NCBI GenBank assembly: GCA_938038735.1
Contig: CALHSW010000076.1
Coordinates: 1 to 64,000, forward strand
DNA from: an uncultured Bacteroidia bacterium
GTDB taxonomy: Bacteria; Bacteroidota; Bacteroidia; Bacteroidales; CAJPTX01
Direction: 5' to 3'
Length of the DNA stretch: 64,000 bases
A program made the translations under genes and the position numbers. Shown here one piece after another: positions 61,893-64,000 of the stretch. The first letter of the stretch is position 1, and every line of letters starts with the position of its first letter. The notes below the pieces were generated by a model. It had not been told where the DNA came from. It saw only the letters and a program-made list of their open reading frames with translations, and did no database searches.

Positions 61893-62043
61893 GCGTAATT
61901 ATTTCTAAATCCATCTCGCCATACGCTCCCTCTGCACTCCTCCCCCTTTCTCTGCCTTAACCTTCGCAGCAAAAAAATGTATCCAAGGCACTGACAAAAG
62001 ATGGGGTATAAGGGAGCATATATCGTACTGAAGAGGTACCCTC

Positions 62044-62091
62044 TTCGCATCAAATTCGGATTTCTCCGGAGAAATCCGAATTTGATGCGAA
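62044..62091. repeat. 48-bp perfect palindrome, copy 2
   Basis: Identical over all 48 bases to the palindrome at 26166-26213. In this copy the pairing extends eight more base pairs outward (62036-62043 with 62092-62099, two as G-T), so an RNA or cruciform stem could reach 32 bp per arm. It lies in the divergent spacer between the MutS-like gene and the small RNA candidate. The first G residues to the right of the repeat (GGGG) are also shared with copy 1. Confidence 0.95.
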
Positions 62092-62307
62092 GGGGGTGCG
62101 AGTTTGATGGCTCTTGGAAACGCCCCCACGGGAACCACTTGCCTTTTTTCCTCAATAGGATAAGCCGCTGAGAAACGTAGGTTCCCCATTTTGTCCTCAA
62201 AACAATCACACTTAGCATGACCGTTTACAATCCGATATCGCACAACGAGTTAAATTGCAATTACGACGACCGGACTTCCTAAAAAATGGCCTCGTTGCCG
62301 GTACGGA

Positions 62308-62338
62308 TTTGCGTATTCTCACTTTTGTTGTACCTTTG
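62308..62338 (+). promoter_or_regulatory. Promoter of the small RNA candidate
   Basis: TTTG at 62308-62311, 19 bases, then TACCTTTG at 62331-62338, an almost ideal Bacteroidota promoter. No reading frame starts behind it before the terminator. Confidence 0.75.
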
Positions 62339-62344
62339 CGCTAG

Positions 62345-62418
62345 GGGAGGACCTTGAGATGTTCTCATCTTAAGGTTTGCGGCTCGGGCGGTGGTGGTAC
62401 GCCTGAGCCGCTTTTTTT
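62345..62418 (+). ncRNA. Candidate small RNA with two hairpins
   Basis: A transcript of about 75 nt is defined by the promoter at 62308-62338 and a strong terminator. Hairpin 1 has an 11-bp stem (62351-62361 with 62366-62376, one G-T) and a TTCT loop. Hairpin 2 is the terminator (62379-62390 with 62400-62411), followed by seven T residues. Only about 10 unpaired bases precede hairpin 1. No tRNA, SRP, 6S, RNase P or tmRNA signature is seen, and no peptide is encoded. It could also be an attenuated leader, but the next gene is 170 bases further on with its own -7 box. The exact 5' end is an estimate. Confidence 0.6.
62379..62418 (+). terminator. Terminator of the small RNA candidate
   Basis: GCGGCTCGGGCG pairs with CGCCTGAGCCGC (one G-T) around a 9-base loop, followed by TTTTTTT. 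Confidence 0.85.
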
Positions 62419-62547
62419 GTAATAATCCCCTTACGTAGGCTCTTTTTCTGGCGTCCTGCCGTAACGATTAAACCCTTTTTGCAAGCGCAAGGAAGGTCTA
62501 TAGATTGCGTAGCGCGAATGATATTCAATAGCTAATGCATTTTTCAC

Positions 62548-62555
62548 TACTTTTG
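62548..62555 (+). promoter_or_regulatory. -7 element for the right-end gene
   Basis: TACTTTTG is a perfect TAnnTTTG, 34 bases before the ATG at 62590. Confidence 0.45.
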
Positions 62556-62589
62556 CAGCGGACGCTGCGCTCCGTCTCGCACCAATAAC

Positions 62590-64000
62590 ATGTTTTGTAT
62601 GTCATTTAATTTTTCTTGCCCTCCTATCGCTATGCGCTTGAGTCAAGCCATCAATGACTTATCGGATAGAATTAATTGCCTAGATGAGGCAGGGGCTAAG
62701 CATGACGATGCGGAGCGATTGGTGTATAACCTATTGCTATTATACCACAAATCGCTGAACAGAAGCATTCTATCGCGCCAAGCGCATTTTAAATTCGAGA
62801 AGGCAGCTCCTTATGCTGACATTAGCGATGAGATGCTGGACGACTACAATTACGCCATGCGCACTCTCCTTACGCTATGTCCTTACAATGAGCGTTTTAT
62901 TCGTTTCATAAACTCTAAAACATCTACTGAAAACGCTACGCAAAACGATTTCCGCCCATACGATGCAGCGTTTTCAGCGCTACCTTTTATCAACTTTACG
63001 CCGCTCTGCCTCTACTCGCCCAATTTAGGGAAATTTTACATCTACCCCACCTTCATTTTGTACTATTCGCCCGCGTCTACCCTTCACGAGGTGGAGGTGC
63101 TTTCGCTCAAACGAGGGATGGTGGATCTTGAAGTGCTCCCCGATGAAAATATGGATAGCGAGCGCACGGGGGCTTTAATTCGTATCTCGCTTTGGAAAAG
63201 CAACTTAACGTTGCAATTCGCATTCTCCCCTATAGGGATGGATATCTACGATGCACTCAGCACCCACTGCACCTCTTTCGGATTGCCAATCGGTAGCGTA
63301 AGTTATGCCAGAGAAGACGAAGACTCCATAAGTATCCCACTGCTTCGGTCGGCTACCCTACTCCACGATGGTGTCGCATCCATACCCGCCATAGCAGAAT
63401 CCCTGCAACTCGATTTGCGTACCGCGGCCGACACGTTAGCCGCGGCCTACAGCCTTGAGTGGTACGGCGTGAGCCAAAACGGCACGCCGTGGATTAGACC
63501 AATTAGCTATACAGAATACACTCTCAAGGCCATTGGGAGCTATAGCACCATTTCAAGAAAAGAGGCCGATAGGATTTTTTTATCACGCATTTCAGCCGAT
63601 TTCTTTAACGCCTCCCTATTCTACGTCAGAAGGTTGTTTCAGCTCGCCGGCATTACGGAGGAGCCAATAGCGCAGCCCTCCGTTTCCAAGGAGGAAGGGG
63701 TGGTCATTGACCTATTGGAAATCTCATTTAGCATTAAAAATTTCAATCTTTACCAGGACCTTGGCTCATTGCCAATAATGCAGGCTCTATTCATCGTCCT
63801 GCTTCCTGACGTTCCGCTCACGCTCCGCACCTTCAAATTTGCCTTTCTAAAATGGCCCCACGCCATGATTGTCGCCGCTTCCATTCTTGCGAGGGTAGAT
63901 CGTTGCCCAGAAGTTGAGGATGCCAAGTTCTATACGGTACGGTACGCAGCCCAATCCTCAATGCGTGAGGCGAATGATGCGATTTCCACATTGCGTGGCA
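62590..64000 (+). CDS. Unrecognised large protein, cut by window edge
   Basis: An open frame of 470 codons begins with ATG at 62590 and runs off the window without a stop. The N terminus is MFCMSFNFSCPPIAMRLSQA; alternative in-frame ATGs are at 62599 and 62632. The sequence is soluble in character: a helical first about 120 residues, then a beta-containing segment, with no signal peptide, membrane helix, nucleotide-binding loop or metal cluster in the visible part. Codon use appears coding throughout. I do not recognise the family. Confidence 0.75.
   Translation, partial: MFCMSFNFSCPPIAMRLSQAINDLSDRINCLDEAGAKHDDAERLVYNLLLLYHKSLNRSILSRQAHFKFEKAAPYADISDEMLDDYNYAMRTLLTLCPYNERFIRFINSKTSTENATQNDFRPYDAAFSALPFINFTPLCLYSPNLGKFYIYPTFILYYSPASTLHEVEVLSLKRGMVDLEVLPDENMDSERTGALIRISLWKSNLTLQFAFSPIGMDIYDALSTHCTSFGLPIGSVSYAREDEDSISIPLLRSATLLHDGVASIPAIAESLQLDLRTAADTLAAAYSLEWYGVSQNGTPWIRPISYTEYTLKAIGSYSTISRKEADRIFLSRISADFFNASLFYVRRLFQLAGITEEPIAQPSVSKEEGVVIDLLEISFSIKNFNLYQDLGSLPIMQALFIVLLPDVPLTLRTFKFAFLKWPHAMIVAASILARVDRCPEVEDAKFYTVRYAAQSSMREANDAISTLRG

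Overview
The window is chromosomal DNA from a member of the Bacteroidota, most likely order Bacteroidales. Three lines of evidence support this. Promoters repeatedly show the Bacteroidota -7 consensus TAnnTTTG, usually as TACCTTTG or TAACTTTG, sometimes with TTTG about 20 bases upstream. The primary sigma factor is the short type without region 1.1. The lineage-typical gene sets are present: a Bat (aerotolerance) operon, a SusC/SusD pair, a long IspG, and the order nusB-yajC-ybbR-coaE. I cannot name a genus from sequence alone.

Layout: 1-855 holds the 5' part of an unrecognised gene, a decayed initiator-tRNA relic and a spacer. 856-11083 carries gltX and then the moxR-DUF58-batA-batB-batC-batD-batE operon, closed by a terminator. 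11221-15359 holds an OmpA/PD40 envelope protein diverging from dapF and a DegP-like protease. 15435-21347 is a reverse-strand operon read in the order small membrane protein, mutL, two rhomboid proteases, an exo/endonuclease/phosphatase-fold protein, apbE. 21486-25734 is a reverse-strand peptide natural-product (RiPP) locus: a 64-residue precursor with Cys-X-X-X repeats, a radical SAM/SPASM maturase and an outer-membrane beta-barrel protein. 26381-30552 is a forward set: MerR regulator, Nif3-like protein, zinc-ribbon coiled-coil protein, 7TM-HD phosphohydrolase. 30983-36914 is a SusC/SusD/thioredoxin-lipoprotein nutrient-uptake set. 37268-38251 is an orphan adenine DNA methyltransferase. 38341-42507 has tRNA-His and the nusB-yajC-ybbR-coaE-TerB/DnaJ series. 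42764-49923 holds a C1 peptidase, ispG, a lipoprotein, rpoD, tRNA-Arg, sufE, a DUF59 gene and queG. 50015-53040 has ilvA, a small membrane protein and an XRE regulator. 53607-61846 is reverse-strand: parC, a membrane protein, purD, an AspT-type transporter and a MutS-like ATPase. The right end has a probable small RNA and an unrecognised gene running off the edge.

The item most likely to be new biology is the RiPP locus, where maturase, precursor and an outer-membrane barrel are co-directional and tightly packed. Other unexplained structure includes a 48-bp perfect palindrome present identically in two divergent intergenic spacers about 36 kb apart (26166 and 62044). There is also a compact two-hairpin small RNA candidate with its own promoter and terminator (about 62345-62418), the initiator-tRNA relic, and a nested dyad array upstream of the orphan methyltransferase. 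Most of the rest is conserved housekeeping and envelope biology.

All calls come from reading motifs, lengths and gene order. No database search was run, so family names rest on recall.
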